Positions 19,423-28,533 are shown, counted from the first letter of the stretch. The stretch is 64,000 nt of DNA from Pararhodobacter sp. (GCA_020832545.1 JAFIEK010000011.1:1-64000), one strand, 5' to 3'. Numbers and translations are program-made. The notes: generated by a model from the letters alone, not told the origin.

Positions 19423-21714
19423 CTACATGATCTGGATGTGGTCTGCCAGAACGCCGATATCGTCAAAGTCCATCAACATGATGATCGTGTTCGGACCGGG
19501 GCCGAAATCCAGAACGGTGTGCCCGGCAGGGGTGATGGTGGCAAAACGCTCCACAATCTCTTGCGGCGTCAGGTCGCCATGCCGCCCCCAAAGCCCGGGA
19601 AGCAGCACCAGCATATCACCTTCTTCGGGGCTGAAATCCGCGATCCGGTTGCGATCATTGTTGCGGTAGAACATGAACGAATCCGCCCCCGGCCCGCCAT
19701 ACAACCAGTCATTCCCGGGGCCGGCATAAAGCATGTCATCGCCTTCGCCGCCATGCAGGGTATCATTACCGTTCCCGCCCCGAAGCGTATCATTGCCTTC
19801 GCCGCCATAAAGCAGATCGGGGCCGCCGCCGCCGGTTATGAAATCATTGCCTGCCCCGCCATAAATGGTGTCTCGTCCGCCCCCGCCTCTGAGTTCGTTG
19901 TCGCCATCCCCCCCATAGATCAGGTCGTCGCCCTGCCCACCCCGGATGGTATCATCGCCGTCTCCGCCCCAGATCGTATCATCGCCGTGACCGCCGTGGA
20001 TCAGGTTGTTGCCATCGGTTGCATAGATCAGATCATCGCCCCCCAGCCCGCGAATGGTGTCATTGCCGATGCCGCCGTGGAGTGTATCATCGTCGCCGGT
20101 ACCGACAATGAGCTGGCCTTGCCCGGGGCGTGGGGCTGGCTCGGGTTCGGGGTCCGGTTCGGGTGCGGGTTCAGGTTCTGGTTCCGGGCGCGGCCGGGGC
20201 CTGGGTTCAGGCTCTGGCTCTGGCTCTGGCTCGGGCGGGGGGTCAGGCGGGGTGTTGTCGGCGCGGATAAAGGGCAGGCGGTCCGGGCCCAGATGACCAC
20301 CCGGAAACAGATCTCCGGCGCTCAGGGGCTCGCCATTGGCTGCGGTGAGCACGATCACGTTGCCCCGGTATTCCACCCGTGCTCCGGTTGCGGTGGTGGT
20401 GATCGTCAGTTGCCCCACATCGCGCAGCATCGGCCAGTCTGTCACGTCCAGCCGGTCAATCCCGGGTTCAAAGTCCAGGATCCGCACGGTTCCGCCACCC
20501 GCGCGCATGACAAAGGTATCAGCCCCCTCGCCGCCGCGCATGGTGGTGTTCCCCGGCCCGGCGACCAGAATGTCCGCCCCCGCACCGCCCTCAAGCGTAT
20601 CGCCCGATGACCCACCAATCAGGATGTCATTGCCCGATGTACCGCGCACCACCTCGGCCGCGCGGGCGCTGCCGGTGCGTTGAACGCCCATATCCTCCAG
20701 CGAAAGGGTGAAATGAGTCATCCCCGTATCGCGCTGCGACCCAGCGAAGAGATGCAGTGTATCGCCGGTGACAACGGCCTGAAGCGCGGAAACATTGAAA
20801 AGCGCGGTCTCTGGCCCGTCGGCGATGCTTTCCAGATGCACAAGCTTTCCGTCCGGCAGCATGACGAACACGCTCAGCCCGTGGTCAGCCCCACCGGCGA
20901 TGACGAAAACATGATCGCCCGACTGGGCCGTGGTCAGGGCCTGAACCCCGGCAAAACGGGTAGCGCCAGTGTCGATGAGATGATCGGTCGGGGTCAGCGA
21001 CCCGTCCGCGCCAAGCTGCATGACCGAGAGCGACGATGTGCCCGAGGCCGCCAGCACGATATAAGTCTGCCCCCCGCTTTGCACCACCTCCATCGCGGTC
21101 GGTGCGTGAATGCCCAACCCGTGCAGCATGCCCATCGCATCCACCTCGGTCAGTTGTCCGGTGGCGGCATCGCGGCGAAAACTGGTAACCGCCTGAGCCT
21201 CTGCATCGGCGGCCAACACATATTCGCGGCCATTGATGGTCACATGGGCCAGTGAAACGATCTGGCTCTGCGAATAGTCCTCAGGGAACAGGGTGAGCGT
21301 GGCATTGGTGTGCGCCACCCAGGCCTCGACAATACCGCGCCCACCGTTCGACGCCGCCTCAAGCGCATCGTTCCAGCGCAGTTGCTGGTTGGCCGTCAGA
21401 TTGCCATTCGCGCCAATCGCATAGCCGATCAGCCCCTGCGTTGTTGCACCCACAAACAGGACCGGCCCATTACCATGATCGCCCATGACAATGCGCTCGC
21501 TGACCGCCGCCGTCATGTTCGGTGGATAGATCACGGTGGTTTCAACCGTGACCCCGCCATCGTCATCAACCTGATAGCCGACCAGCCCGCCGTTGCGCCC
21601 GGTTGTCGTGTAGATCTGCGTGCCTTGCTCGGTCACGTGAACGGCTATGTCGCGAATTCCGTCATCAAGCAGGTCCACGCCAGATTCGATGACGCCTTGA
21701 AGGTGCAGTCGCAT
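19423..21714 (-). CDS. RTX (haemolysin-type calcium-binding repeat) protein with N-terminal propeller-like part
   Basis: 763 residues, no signal peptide, so type I secretion through a C-terminal signal is expected. Residues 1-340 are beta-rich with repeated strands such as VTSFRRDAATGQLTEV, resembling a beta-propeller. A short RTX block (near 355-400: GTSGNDILIGGSSGDTLEGG) is followed by a Pro-Glu/Pro-Arg linker of about 40 residues (near 488-528). A long RTX block of about 14 GGxGxD nonapeptides (near 540-685) and a C-terminal 80-residue segment follow. Start ATG 21714 has AAGGGG upstream. No protease or lipase motif is visible. It is likely a secreted, calcium-dependent surface protein. Confidence 0.9.
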   Translation of the reverse strand: MRLHLQGVIESGVDLLDDGIRDIAVHVTEQGTQIYTTTGRNGGLVGYQVDDDGGVTVETTVIYPPNMTAAVSERIVMGDHGNGPVLFVGATTQGLIGYAIGANGNLTANQQLRWNDALEAASNGGRGIVEAWVAHTNATLTLFPEDYSQSQIVSLAHVTINGREYVLAADAEAQAVTSFRRDAATGQLTEVDAMGMLHGLGIHAPTAMEVVQSGGQTYIVLAASGTSSLSVMQLGADGSLTPTDHLIDTGATRFAGVQALTTAQSGDHVFVIAGGADHGLSVFVMLPDGKLVHLESIADGPETALFNVSALQAVVTGDTLHLFAGSQRDTGMTHFTLSLEDMGVQRTGSARAAEVVRGTSGNDILIGGSSGDTLEGGAGADILVAGPGNTTMRGGEGADTFVMRAGGGTVRILDFEPGIDRLDVTDWPMLRDVGQLTITTTATGARVEYRGNVIVLTAANGEPLSAGDLFPGGHLGPDRLPFIRADNTPPDPPPEPEPEPEPEPRPRPRPEPEPEPAPEPDPEPEPAPRPGQGQLIVGTGDDDTLHGGIGNDTIRGLGGDDLIYATDGNNLIHGGHGDDTIWGGDGDDTIRGGQGDDLIYGGDGDNELRGGGGRDTIYGGAGNDFITGGGGPDLLYGGEGNDTLRGGNGNDTLHGGEGDDMLYAGPGNDWLYGGPGADSFMFYRNNDRNRIADFSPEEGDMLVLLPGLWGRHGDLTPQEIVERFATITPAGHTVLDFGPGPNTIIMLMDFDDIGVLADHIQIM
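19671..20103 (-). repeat. Array of nonapeptide-coding (RTX) repeats
   Basis: About 16 imperfect 27-base units, each coding for G-G-x-G-x-D-x-L/I-x, inside the secreted RTX gene. Units such as GGEGNDTLR, GGNGNDTLH and GGEGDDMLY stand in direct succession. A second low-complexity block coding for alternating Pro and Glu/Arg lies at about 20128-20252. Confidence 0.92.
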
Positions 21715-21939
21715 CAATTCACCCCTTTTTCCACCACCTCGACGATGCCCTTTCAGACCGGAAGCTGACGGCGCGAATTGATGGCAATTCTGCGGCCTTC
21801 GCGTTGCATTTTACTGGTTCGCACCCGGACACGGCGCCAACCTGCACGGGCAAAGTCAGGGGCAAAGCCACGGGCAAACCGTTGACAGCGGTGAGGAACT
21901 ATGCGTTCACGCTGCGGTCAAACGGGAATAGGAACCGGC

Positions 21940-22944
21940 ATGCAGGCGATCAGCAGCAACACGACAGGTGCGGGCACCGCACGGGGCAATGTCCGCCTTG
22001 TCGCCGTGGTGGTGACCCATGACCGCCTTGCGCAACTGAAGACCACGCTGGCCGCCCTTCTGGCCGCACCGCCTGAAGATCTGGCGGCGGTGCTGGTGGT
22101 CGACAACGCCTCAACCGATGGCACCGGCAACTGGCTGGCGACGCTGAGCGATCCGCGGCTTTGCGTGCTGACCAGTGAACGCAACCTTGGCGGGGCCGGG
22201 GGGTTTGAAACCGGGCTGCGCCACGCGCACGCGCATCTGCACCCTGACTGGGTGGTGGTGATGGATGATGACGCGCGCCCCGGCCCAGATGCGCTGGCCG
22301 CCTTTCATGCGCTGGATCTGTCGGGACTGGACGGGCTGGCAGCGGCTGTCCATCATCCTGACGGCACCATCTGCGAGATGAACCGGCCCACGCTCAACCC
22401 GTTCTGGCACAAACGCATCTTTCTGCGCACGGCTCTGGGCGGCGGGCGCGGGGCCTTCCACCTCGGCGCAGATGACTTCGCCACTTCGGGAACGCGGGCG
22501 ATCGACGGGGCATCGTTCGTGGGGTTGTTCCTGTCGGCCCGGGTCTTTGATCAGGCAGGCTACCCCGATGGTGCGCTGTTTCTATACGGCGATGACGCGA
22601 TCTACACACTGGGCCTGTCGCGGGCGGGCTACAGGCTGGGCTTTGACCCTTCGGTGCGGTTTGAACATGACAGCACCACCTATTCCGCCACCGACCGCCG
22701 CATCCGACCGTTGTGGAAGGTCTATTACTACCACCGCAATCTGCTGATCCTTTACCGGCTGGCGACGGGCGTGTTCTTTCTGCCGGTGCTTTTGCTGATC
22801 CTGCCCAAATGGCTGTCACGCCTGCGCCATCACAGCGGCGAACGGCGCGCCTTCCTGCGGCTGCTGGGGGCTGCCATCTGTGATGGGTTGGCCCGGCGCA
22901 CCAACGTGTCGCATGCCAGCATCATAGAGCGCTCGAGGTCCTAG
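21940..22944 (+). CDS. Glycosyltransferase family 2 protein, possibly a galactofuranosyl- or rhamnosyltransferase
   Basis: About 334 residues with a GT-A fold: VAVVVTHDRLAQLKTTLAAL, VLVVDNASTDGTGNWL, the NLGGAGGFETGLRHA segment, and the metal-binding VVVMDDDARPG. The NLGGAGGF...DDDA pattern is typical of GT2 rhamnosyl- and galactofuranosyltransferases. The C-terminal part has a hydrophobic stretch (FFLPVLLLILPKWL) that may associate with the membrane. Start at 21940 has AGGA 6 bases upstream; ATG 21901 with GAGGA is also possible. The nearby glf gene makes Galf a sensible donor, but this is inference. Its TAG stop lies within a repeat element. Confidence 0.88.
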   Translation: MQAISSNTTGAGTARGNVRLVAVVVTHDRLAQLKTTLAALLAAPPEDLAAVLVVDNASTDGTGNWLATLSDPRLCVLTSERNLGGAGGFETGLRHAHAHLHPDWVVVMDDDARPGPDALAAFHALDLSGLDGLAAAVHHPDGTICEMNRPTLNPFWHKRIFLRTALGGGRGAFHLGADDFATSGTRAIDGASFVGLFLSARVFDQAGYPDGALFLYGDDAIYTLGLSRAGYRLGFDPSVRFEHDSTTYSATDRRIRPLWKVYYYHRNLLILYRLATGVFFLPVLLLILPKWLSRLRHHSGERRAFLRLLGAAICDGLARRTNVSHASIIERSRS

Positions 22945-23046
22945 AGCATGTCGCTCGAAAGTGGATACCGATTTTGAGCTGTTCGATATGCGAAAACAAT
23001 AGTCTAGAGAAGATCACGTGAATGCGAATGAACGCGATCCGCTCTA
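22942..23046. repeat. 105-bp alphaproteobacterial intergenic repeat element
   Basis: The element is bounded by TAGAGC (22942-22947) and GCTCTA (23041-23046). It resembles a small palindromic element found in many copies in Rhizobiales and Rhodobacterales (internal AGAGCATGTCG and GAACGCGATCCGCTCTA-like ends). It fills the whole gap between two convergent genes, and its two ends supply the TAG stop codons of both. No transposase is present. Confidence 0.6.
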
Positions 23047-23955
23047 ACGGGCCAGAAGGTCCCGGTGATGACGCCGCACCAGAAGCAGCCCCAGCACCAT
23101 GGGAACAAGCCCCCAGAGCAACACATAAGTGATCGATATATATTCGGGTTTATAGGTCGGATAGAACCCGTCACGCATGATCCCGGTGATATGGATCAAA
23201 GGATTGTACCAGAGAATTTGCTGCGCCAGCAGCGGCAGGTCATCATAGAGCAGGATCACACCGGACATGATCATCAGCGGTGCCGTCAGAATGCGCCAGA
23301 TGTTTTCCGTCACCGGAAAGCGCATGAACATATAGATATTGAGCGAGCCGACGCCCAGCGCCATCAGCGCGGCCAGCGCATAGGCGGTCAGGATCTTGCC
23401 CCAGTCCAGAATGGTCCGGATGTCTTCATAGATGATGATGCCGGTCAGTATGATCCAGGACACAACCAGCCCGATCATGACGTTCAGCACGAAGCGCGCA
23501 ATCACCGCGTCAATCCAGGCGATGCGCGGATACTCCAGCAGCGAACTGGCCTGGGATAGCGACTTGGCAACAAATGTTGAATTCTGCTTAAACATGTTGA
23601 ACACCAGAATGCCCGTTCCCTTGAACAGGATATAGCTGGTGCCCAGACTGGGCGAACGCATAAGCAGCGAGAATGCAAATGCGAGCATTATGATGATCCC
23701 CAGCGGCTGCAGGAGGGCCCAGACGTAGCCGCCAGGGCTTCGCCCGAAGCGCGTTGACATCTCGCGCAGGATCAATGCCATGATCGAGCGCAGCGGCGCA
23801 TAACCCTGCGCAGTGCCGCGCGTGGCTGGGCGCAGCCCGGACGGGAATTGCGTAGGGCTCTGAGGCGCGTCGGACGGTTGCAGGGCAGGATTCCTTGCAC
23901 TGGTGTTTGCGTGCGGAAGTATGTAGAAATCAGCGGCAGGATTCAATTGCAACAA
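23044..23955 (-). CDS. kpsM: ABC transporter permease for capsular polysaccharide export (KpsM type)
   Basis: Up to 303 residues with six hydrophobic segments. The ABC-2 segment MALILREMSTRFGRSPGGYV (near 59) is the typical start of KpsM/CtrC/Wzm proteins and leads into the first helix (LLQPLGIIIMLAFAF). The subunit forms the inner-membrane channel that moves the finished glycan, driven by KpsT. The N-terminus is uncertain. The longest frame starts at a TTG (23955), only 13 bases from the start of the divergent gene, while the first ATG (23781) would shorten the protein to 245 residues and cut just before the first conserved helix. Confidence 0.9.
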   Translation of the reverse strand: MLQLNPAADFYILPHANTSARNPALQPSDAPQSPTQFPSGLRPATRGTAQGYAPLRSIMALILREMSTRFGRSPGGYVWALLQPLGIIIMLAFAFSLLMRSPSLGTSYILFKGTGILVFNMFKQNSTFVAKSLSQASSLLEYPRIAWIDAVIARFVLNVMIGLVVSWIILTGIIIYEDIRTILDWGKILTAYALAALMALGVGSLNIYMFMRFPVTENIWRILTAPLMIMSGVILLYDDLPLLAQQILWYNPLIHITGIMRDGFYPTYKPEYISITYVLLWGLVPMVLGLLLVRRHHRDLLAR

Positions 23956-23968
23956 CCGAGAGCAGCCA

Positions 23969-25273
23969 TTGGACGAAACGACACAGGCCGCGCGGAATAA
24001 TAACCGTCAGAACCGGAAGCGCCCCGCCGACAAGACCGAGCGCGTCGCGCAGCGTATGGCGCGCAAGGCCGCTGCCCGGAACACAGGCCCCGCAATCGGC
24101 GGGAATGACGCCGACACGGACTCTGCCCTTGCCGGGTCCCCGATCGTTGTGCCCGCACGGCTGAAGCGGCGACATTACGGTCTGCTGCTGAGCCTAGTTT
24201 TCGTGATCGTGCTACCACTGTTTCTGACTGTCGGATATCTCTATGTCTTCGCCGAAGACCAATACGCCTCAAACACCGGATTCACTGTCCGGACCGAGGA
24301 AACCAGCTCGGCCAGCGATCTGGTGGGCGGGCTGTCAAACTTCATGGGTGGCGGCGGCGGAACCAGCAACACCGATGTCCTTTATGAATTCATGCAAAGC
24401 CAGGAAATTGTCGAGCGGGTGAATGCTCGGATCGATCTGGCCGAACATTACTCGCAGACCTGGCCCGGGGACCCGGTGTTTTCCATTTGGCCCGATGCTT
24501 CTGTTGAGGACCTGTTGTGGTATTGGCGGCGTATGGTGCGCATTTCCTATGACAAGAACTCGGGCCTGGTGGACATGCAGGTCCGCGCGCGCGACCCGCA
24601 GACTGCGCAGCTGATTGCCCGCGCGATCGTCGAGGAAAGCGAACAGATGATCAACGCGCTGAATGAGGCCGCGCGCCGCGATACAACCGCCAATGCCGCG
24701 CGCGATCTTGATGAGGCACTGACCCGCTTGCGCGCCTCCCGCGAGGCGTTGGCCGAATACAGGGCGCGCACCCAGATCGTTGATCCGATGGCCGATATCC
24801 AGGCCCGTATGGGCGTGCTGACCAATCTTCAGCAACAACTTGCCCAGGCGCTGGTCGATCTTGATCTGCTGCTGCCGTCGGTGACCAGCGATTCCGATCC
24901 CCGTCTGCGTCAGGCCCAGCGGCGGATCGAAGTGATCCGCGATCGCATCACCGACGAGCGGCGCAACTTTGCCACGCAGGATGTGACGGTATTCGACACT
25001 GATTATCCGCATCTGATCGCGCAGTTCGAAAGCCTGCGCGTGGATCAGGAATTTGCCGAAGGCACCTATCGCGCCGCGCTGACTGCGCTGGATTCCGCGC
25101 GCTCGAACGCCGCGCGCCAAAGCCTGTATCTGGCCACCTATATCCGGCCCACACTGGCCTCGCGCGCAGATTACCCGCAGCGCCTTGTGCTGTCCGGCCT
25201 CACGGCCATGTTCCTTGTTCTGATATGGTCGATCATGGCATTGATCTACTACAGTATCCGCGATCGCGGCTAG
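23969..25273 (+). CDS. kpsE: Capsule polysaccharide export inner-membrane protein (KpsE/CtrB/BexC type)
   Basis: 434 residues. A basic cytoplasmic N-terminus is followed by a transmembrane helix near 69-95 (GLLLSLVFVIVLPLFLTVGY), a long periplasmic part with coiled coil (near 235-345: DEALTRLRASREALAEYRAR), and a second helix at 403-428 near the C-terminus. This two-helix layout with a periplasmic coiled coil is that of polysaccharide co-polymerase proteins that link the ABC exporter to the outer membrane. The start is a TTG at 23969 (first ATG at 24056). The gene is followed after 43 bases by kpsT. Confidence 0.9.
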   Translation: MDETTQAARNNNRQNRKRPADKTERVAQRMARKAAARNTGPAIGGNDADTDSALAGSPIVVPARLKRRHYGLLLSLVFVIVLPLFLTVGYLYVFAEDQYASNTGFTVRTEETSSASDLVGGLSNFMGGGGGTSNTDVLYEFMQSQEIVERVNARIDLAEHYSQTWPGDPVFSIWPDASVEDLLWYWRRMVRISYDKNSGLVDMQVRARDPQTAQLIARAIVEESEQMINALNEAARRDTTANAARDLDEALTRLRASREALAEYRARTQIVDPMADIQARMGVLTNLQQQLAQALVDLDLLLPSVTSDSDPRLRQAQRRIEVIRDRITDERRNFATQDVTVFDTDYPHLIAQFESLRVDQEFAEGTYRAALTALDSARSNAARQSLYLATYIRPTLASRADYPQRLVLSGLTAMFLVLIWSIMALIYYSIRDRG

Positions 25274-25316
25274 AACCCGGTGATCGCGCGCGCCAGAATG
25301 AGATGGGTGTACTGAT

Positions 25317-25970
25317 ATGATCCGGCTGGAAAACCTATCCAAAGGCTTTTGGTTCAAGGGTGATTATGTCCCCGTGTTCAAGGGGTTGAACCTGACCATC
25401 CCTTCGGGTCGCTCGATCGGCCTTCTGGGCGGGAACGGGGCTGGCAAGTCAACCCTGTTGCAGATCATTGCCGGAACCATGCGCCCCGATAACGGACGTG
25501 TGGTCACTGACGGGGCAATATCCTGGCCGATCGGCATTGCCTCAAGCGTTCATAAGGAACTGACGGGCGAGCAGAACACCCGGTTCATTGCCCGCGCCTA
25601 TGGCGTGGATACAGATTCGCTTAGCGCGTTCGTGCAGGATTTCTGCGAGATCGGGCATCATTTCTATGCGCCAATCCGGACCTATTCCTCGGGCATGAAA
25701 TCGCGCCTGAACTTCGGAATATCGATGGGCATCCAGTTCGACACCTATCTGATTGATGAGGTGACCTCTACGGGGGACGCCAGATTCAAGCGAAAAAGCC
25801 GCCAGTTGTTTCGTGAACGTGTCAAATCTTCCGGGGCTGTCATGGTCAACCACAACCTCAAGGAATTGACAGATTTTTGCGACTGCGCACTGCTGATGCA
25901 CAAAGGCCAGATAAAGTTTTTCGAGGACCTGGACGAGGCAATCGCGGTTCACAGACGGCTCATGGCTTGA
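25317..25970 (+). CDS. kpsT: ABC transporter ATP-binding protein for capsule export (KpsT type)
   Basis: 217 residues. Walker A is GGNGAGKST (38-46), the signature is YSSGMKSRLNFGIS (near 122), and Walker B is YLIDEVTSTGD (near 142). The short length and the SSGM signature are those of polysaccharide/teichoic-acid ABC exporters. It powers the KpsM channel. It follows kpsE in the same direction with 43 bases between them. The outer-membrane partner (KpsD) and the Kdo-linker transferases (KpsC, KpsS) are not in the window. Confidence 0.93.
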   Translation: MIRLENLSKGFWFKGDYVPVFKGLNLTIPSGRSIGLLGGNGAGKSTLLQIIAGTMRPDNGRVVTDGAISWPIGIASSVHKELTGEQNTRFIARAYGVDTDSLSAFVQDFCEIGHHFYAPIRTYSSGMKSRLNFGISMGIQFDTYLIDEVTSTGDARFKRKSRQLFRERVKSSGAVMVNHNLKELTDFCDCALLMHKGQIKFFEDLDEAIAVHRRLMA

Positions 25971-26033
25971 AATATCCGGCGCTTCCTGTCAGACGCGCGC
26001 ATACAAACGGTCGCATTGCGCTCCGGGGCCTTC

Positions 26034-26120
26034 ATGAGCAAGACGTTTTCTAATCCTGTCGGTCATTTCAAGACCTGCGCAACCTCGCTTCAGGCCGATC
26101 TCAGGCACAAGGCGGCCTGA
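26034..26120 (+). CDS. Possible 28-residue leader peptide before the glycosyltransferase
   Basis: A short frame (M-S-K-T-F-S-N-P ... H-K-A-A) with GGGG 6 bases before its ATG. Its TGA overlaps the next gene's ATG as TGATG, a typical translational-coupling arrangement. No family is recognised. It may be chance in a GC-rich genome. Confidence 0.3.
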   Translation: MSKTFSNPVGHFKTCATSLQADLRHKAA

Positions 26121-27601
26121 TGAAAATTCTGTATTACAACTGGGTAGACTATCTGGACCGCGAAAAGCGCGGCGGCGGCGTCAGCGTCTATCAGCGCAAC
26201 CTGCTGGCCGCACTTCATGCCCACGGCGGGATTGAGGCGCATTTCCTGTCCTCGGGCATGGCGCATGAGTTGCGGCGCCGCAGCCCGCGCTGGGTCGAAC
26301 TGCCCGCTGCACGCGATGAGGCGCCGGCGCGACGCTTCGAAATTGTGAACTCGGGCCTGCTATCGCCCTCGCATGCAGATTTCGCCAGTCCGGCGCAGCT
26401 TGAACACGCCGAAACCGAAGATGTGTTCGAAGACTTTGTCGCCCGCAACGGCCCCTATGACGTGATCCATTTCAACAACCTTGAAGGGCTGCCCGCAGCC
26501 GCCCTGCGCATCAAGGAACGCTGGCCTGCCACGCGCGTGGTGTTGTCGCTGCACAATTATTATCCGTTCTGTCCGCAAGTGAATCTCTGGCGCAACGAGG
26601 CCGAGCATTGCACCGATTTCGCCGCCGGGCAGCGCTGCGTGAACTGCCTGCCGGTACGCGCCGATCCCCGCTCGGTGCGGTTGGCGCATGCCGTCTCATG
26701 GCGGCTGAACCGGCTGGGCATGGGGCCCGGCACGCTGACCTTTGACAAGGGCTTTCGCCCGCTTCTGGGCCTGGCATGGCGCGGCTACCGCAAGCTCAAA
26801 CTGCTGCGACGGCCCCGGCCCGTGCCCGCAACGCTGTCAGCTGCGGTGCCGGACACCGGGGGCGCGGGCGCCTTTGCCGCGCGGCGGGCGGCGATGGTGG
26901 CGCTGATCAACACCCATGCCGATGCCGTGCTCTGCGTCTCGGACCGGGTGCGCCACATCGCGGCACATCATGGCGTTGCGCCCAGCAGACTGCATACCGC
27001 CTATATCGGCACGCAGGAGGCGGCGAAGTGGCAGACCACGCAGCCCCGGCCCCGCATGCTGCAATCAGATGGCACGTTGCGGCTGGCCTATCTGGGCTAC
27101 ATGCGCCGCGACAAGGGGTTCTTCTTTCTTCTGGACGCGCTGGAGGCACTGCCGCCCGCACTGGCCGCCCGCCTGCGCCTGACCGTCGCTGCGCGCCGGG
27201 GCGAGGCTGCGGTGGTCGCCCGTCTTCAAGCGCTCGCGCCCAAGTTGGCAGAGCTGCGACAGGTGAATGGCTACGCCCATGCCGGTCTTGACGCGCTTCT
27301 GTCGGATGTGGACCTTGGGCTTGTACCGGTGATGTGGGAAGACAACCTGCCTCAGGTCGCCATTGAGATGCATGCCCGCCACATTCCGATACTGACCTCG
27401 GACAGGGGCGGCGCGCAAGAACTGGGCCGTTGCCCCGATCTGACCTTCCGCGCGGGCGATACCGCCGATTTCGCACGCGCGTTGACAACAGTGCTTGAAG
27501 AACGCATCACCCCCGCCGACTACTGGCAAAATGTGATGCCTCCGGTGACGATGCAGGCCCATCTGGACCGGTTGCTGACGATTTACGAAGGAACGTCATG
27601 A
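26120..27601 (+). CDS. Glycosyltransferase of the GT4 type (GT-B fold)
   Basis: 493 residues. The N-terminus MKILYYNWVDYL and the segment GGGVSVYQRNL are typical of GT4 enzymes (donor-independent N-terminal domain). The C-terminal donor-binding half contains LRLAYLGYMRRDKGFFFLLD (near 325), VNGYAHAGLDALLSDVDLGLVPVMWEDNLPQ (written in part) and IPILTSDRGGAQELG, where the Glu binds the donor nucleotide sugar. Two central Cys pairs (CPQ...C, CVNCLP) are unusual and may bind a metal. Its stop overlaps the start of the sulfotransferase gene. It probably adds a sugar during capsule assembly. Confidence 0.88.
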   Translation: MKILYYNWVDYLDREKRGGGVSVYQRNLLAALHAHGGIEAHFLSSGMAHELRRRSPRWVELPAARDEAPARRFEIVNSGLLSPSHADFASPAQLEHAETEDVFEDFVARNGPYDVIHFNNLEGLPAAALRIKERWPATRVVLSLHNYYPFCPQVNLWRNEAEHCTDFAAGQRCVNCLPVRADPRSVRLAHAVSWRLNRLGMGPGTLTFDKGFRPLLGLAWRGYRKLKLLRRPRPVPATLSAAVPDTGGAGAFAARRAAMVALINTHADAVLCVSDRVRHIAAHHGVAPSRLHTAYIGTQEAAKWQTTQPRPRMLQSDGTLRLAYLGYMRRDKGFFFLLDALEALPPALAARLRLTVAARRGEAAVVARLQALAPKLAELRQVNGYAHAGLDALLSDVDLGLVPVMWEDNLPQVAIEMHARHIPILTSDRGGAQELGRCPDLTFRAGDTADFARALTTVLEERITPADYWQNVMPPVTMQAHLDRLLTIYEGTS

Positions 27602-28533
27602 AAGCCCTGATTCATATCGGAACCCCCAAATCCGGCACGACGACAATCCAGACCTTTCTTGCGATGAACCGGCACGCGCTGCGCGCGCAGGGGTTCCGCT
27701 ACGAGCCTTTCTTGCCGCGCAACGTGGCGCAGATGGAATTCGGTCTGGCCGGGATGATACGGGCCGGTGAACATGTCAATCAGCCGATCAAGCAATGGGC
27801 GCTTGGCGTCTATGACCTTGCCGCACAACGCGCCCTTGTTGACCGCTTCGAAGCCGCGCTGCGCGAAGGCGTGCAGACCTGGCCCGAACACACCTTTATC
27901 GCCTCCAGTGAACAGATCGGCTCATGGCTGTCCAAACCGCGCCGCATCCTGGCGCTTGATGAGTTCCTGCTCGATCAGTTCGAAGACGTGAAGTACATCC
28001 TCTACCTTCGCCCCCAGCACGAACTGATTGTGTCGTCCTATTCAGAGCGCGTCAAACGCGGCGAGACGCTGAGCTTTGATGAGCATTTCGCCCAGCGCCT
28101 GACCCGCATGAACTGGCACCGGCTCGCCAGCAAATGGGTGGACGCTGTCGGCGCCGACCGGCTGATCGTCCGCCTTCTGGACCGCTCAGAGCTGTTGAAC
28201 GGTGACCTGTTGGATGATTTCTGCAACATCACTTCACTGGATCGCGCGCCACTGGAAACACCACCCCGGATGAACACGGCCCTCTCGCTCGAAGAGATCG
28301 ACCTCCATCACAAGCTGACGCGCTATATCCCGGTGCGCAACCGGCGGGGCGCACCCAGTCAGGTGTTCCGCGCCGCGCTGAAGCTGGCGCGATACCGGCT
28401 GCCAAAACCGGGAACGCGCCTGCGCCTGAGCGCTGAGCAGCTTGCGGCGGTCCATGCTGAATATGAAGCCTCCAACGAGAAGTTGCGCGCCGCGTACTTT
28501 CCGCAACGCGCAACCCTTTTCACCACCCCATGA
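27598..28533 (+). CDS. Sulfotransferase-like protein, copy 1 of a tandem pair
   Basis: 311 residues. The 5'-phosphosulfate-binding motif is in IGTPKSGTTTIQTFL at the N-terminus, and YILYLRPQHELIVSSYSER (near 130) fits the 3'-phosphate-binding Arg-Ser pattern. A conserved KRGETLSFDEHF and a C-terminal basic segment follow. It overlaps the glycosyltransferase upstream and its paralogue downstream by ATGA each, so the three are translated as a unit. It probably sulfates a sugar of the exported polysaccharide, but no sulfate acceptor can be read from sequence. Confidence 0.8.
   Translation: MKALIHIGTPKSGTTTIQTFLAMNRHALRAQGFRYEPFLPRNVAQMEFGLAGMIRAGEHVNQPIKQWALGVYDLAAQRALVDRFEAALREGVQTWPEHTFIASSEQIGSWLSKPRRILALDEFLLDQFEDVKYILYLRPQHELIVSSYSERVKRGETLSFDEHFAQRLTRMNWHRLASKWVDAVGADRLIVRLLDRSELLNGDLLDDFCNITSLDRAPLETPPRMNTALSLEEIDLHHKLTRYIPVRNRRGAPSQVFRAALKLARYRLPKPGTRLRLSAEQLAAVHAEYEASNEKLRAAYFPQRATLFTTP

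Noticed and set aside
19671-20103. Regular repeats that might suggest a CRISPR array
   Set aside because: The units are in-frame RTX nonapeptides without unique spacers.
23013-23024. CACGTG near 23016 as a second parS
   Set aside because: The flanks (GATCACGTGAAT) do not match the TGTTTC/GAAACA arms; it is part of the intergenic repeat element.
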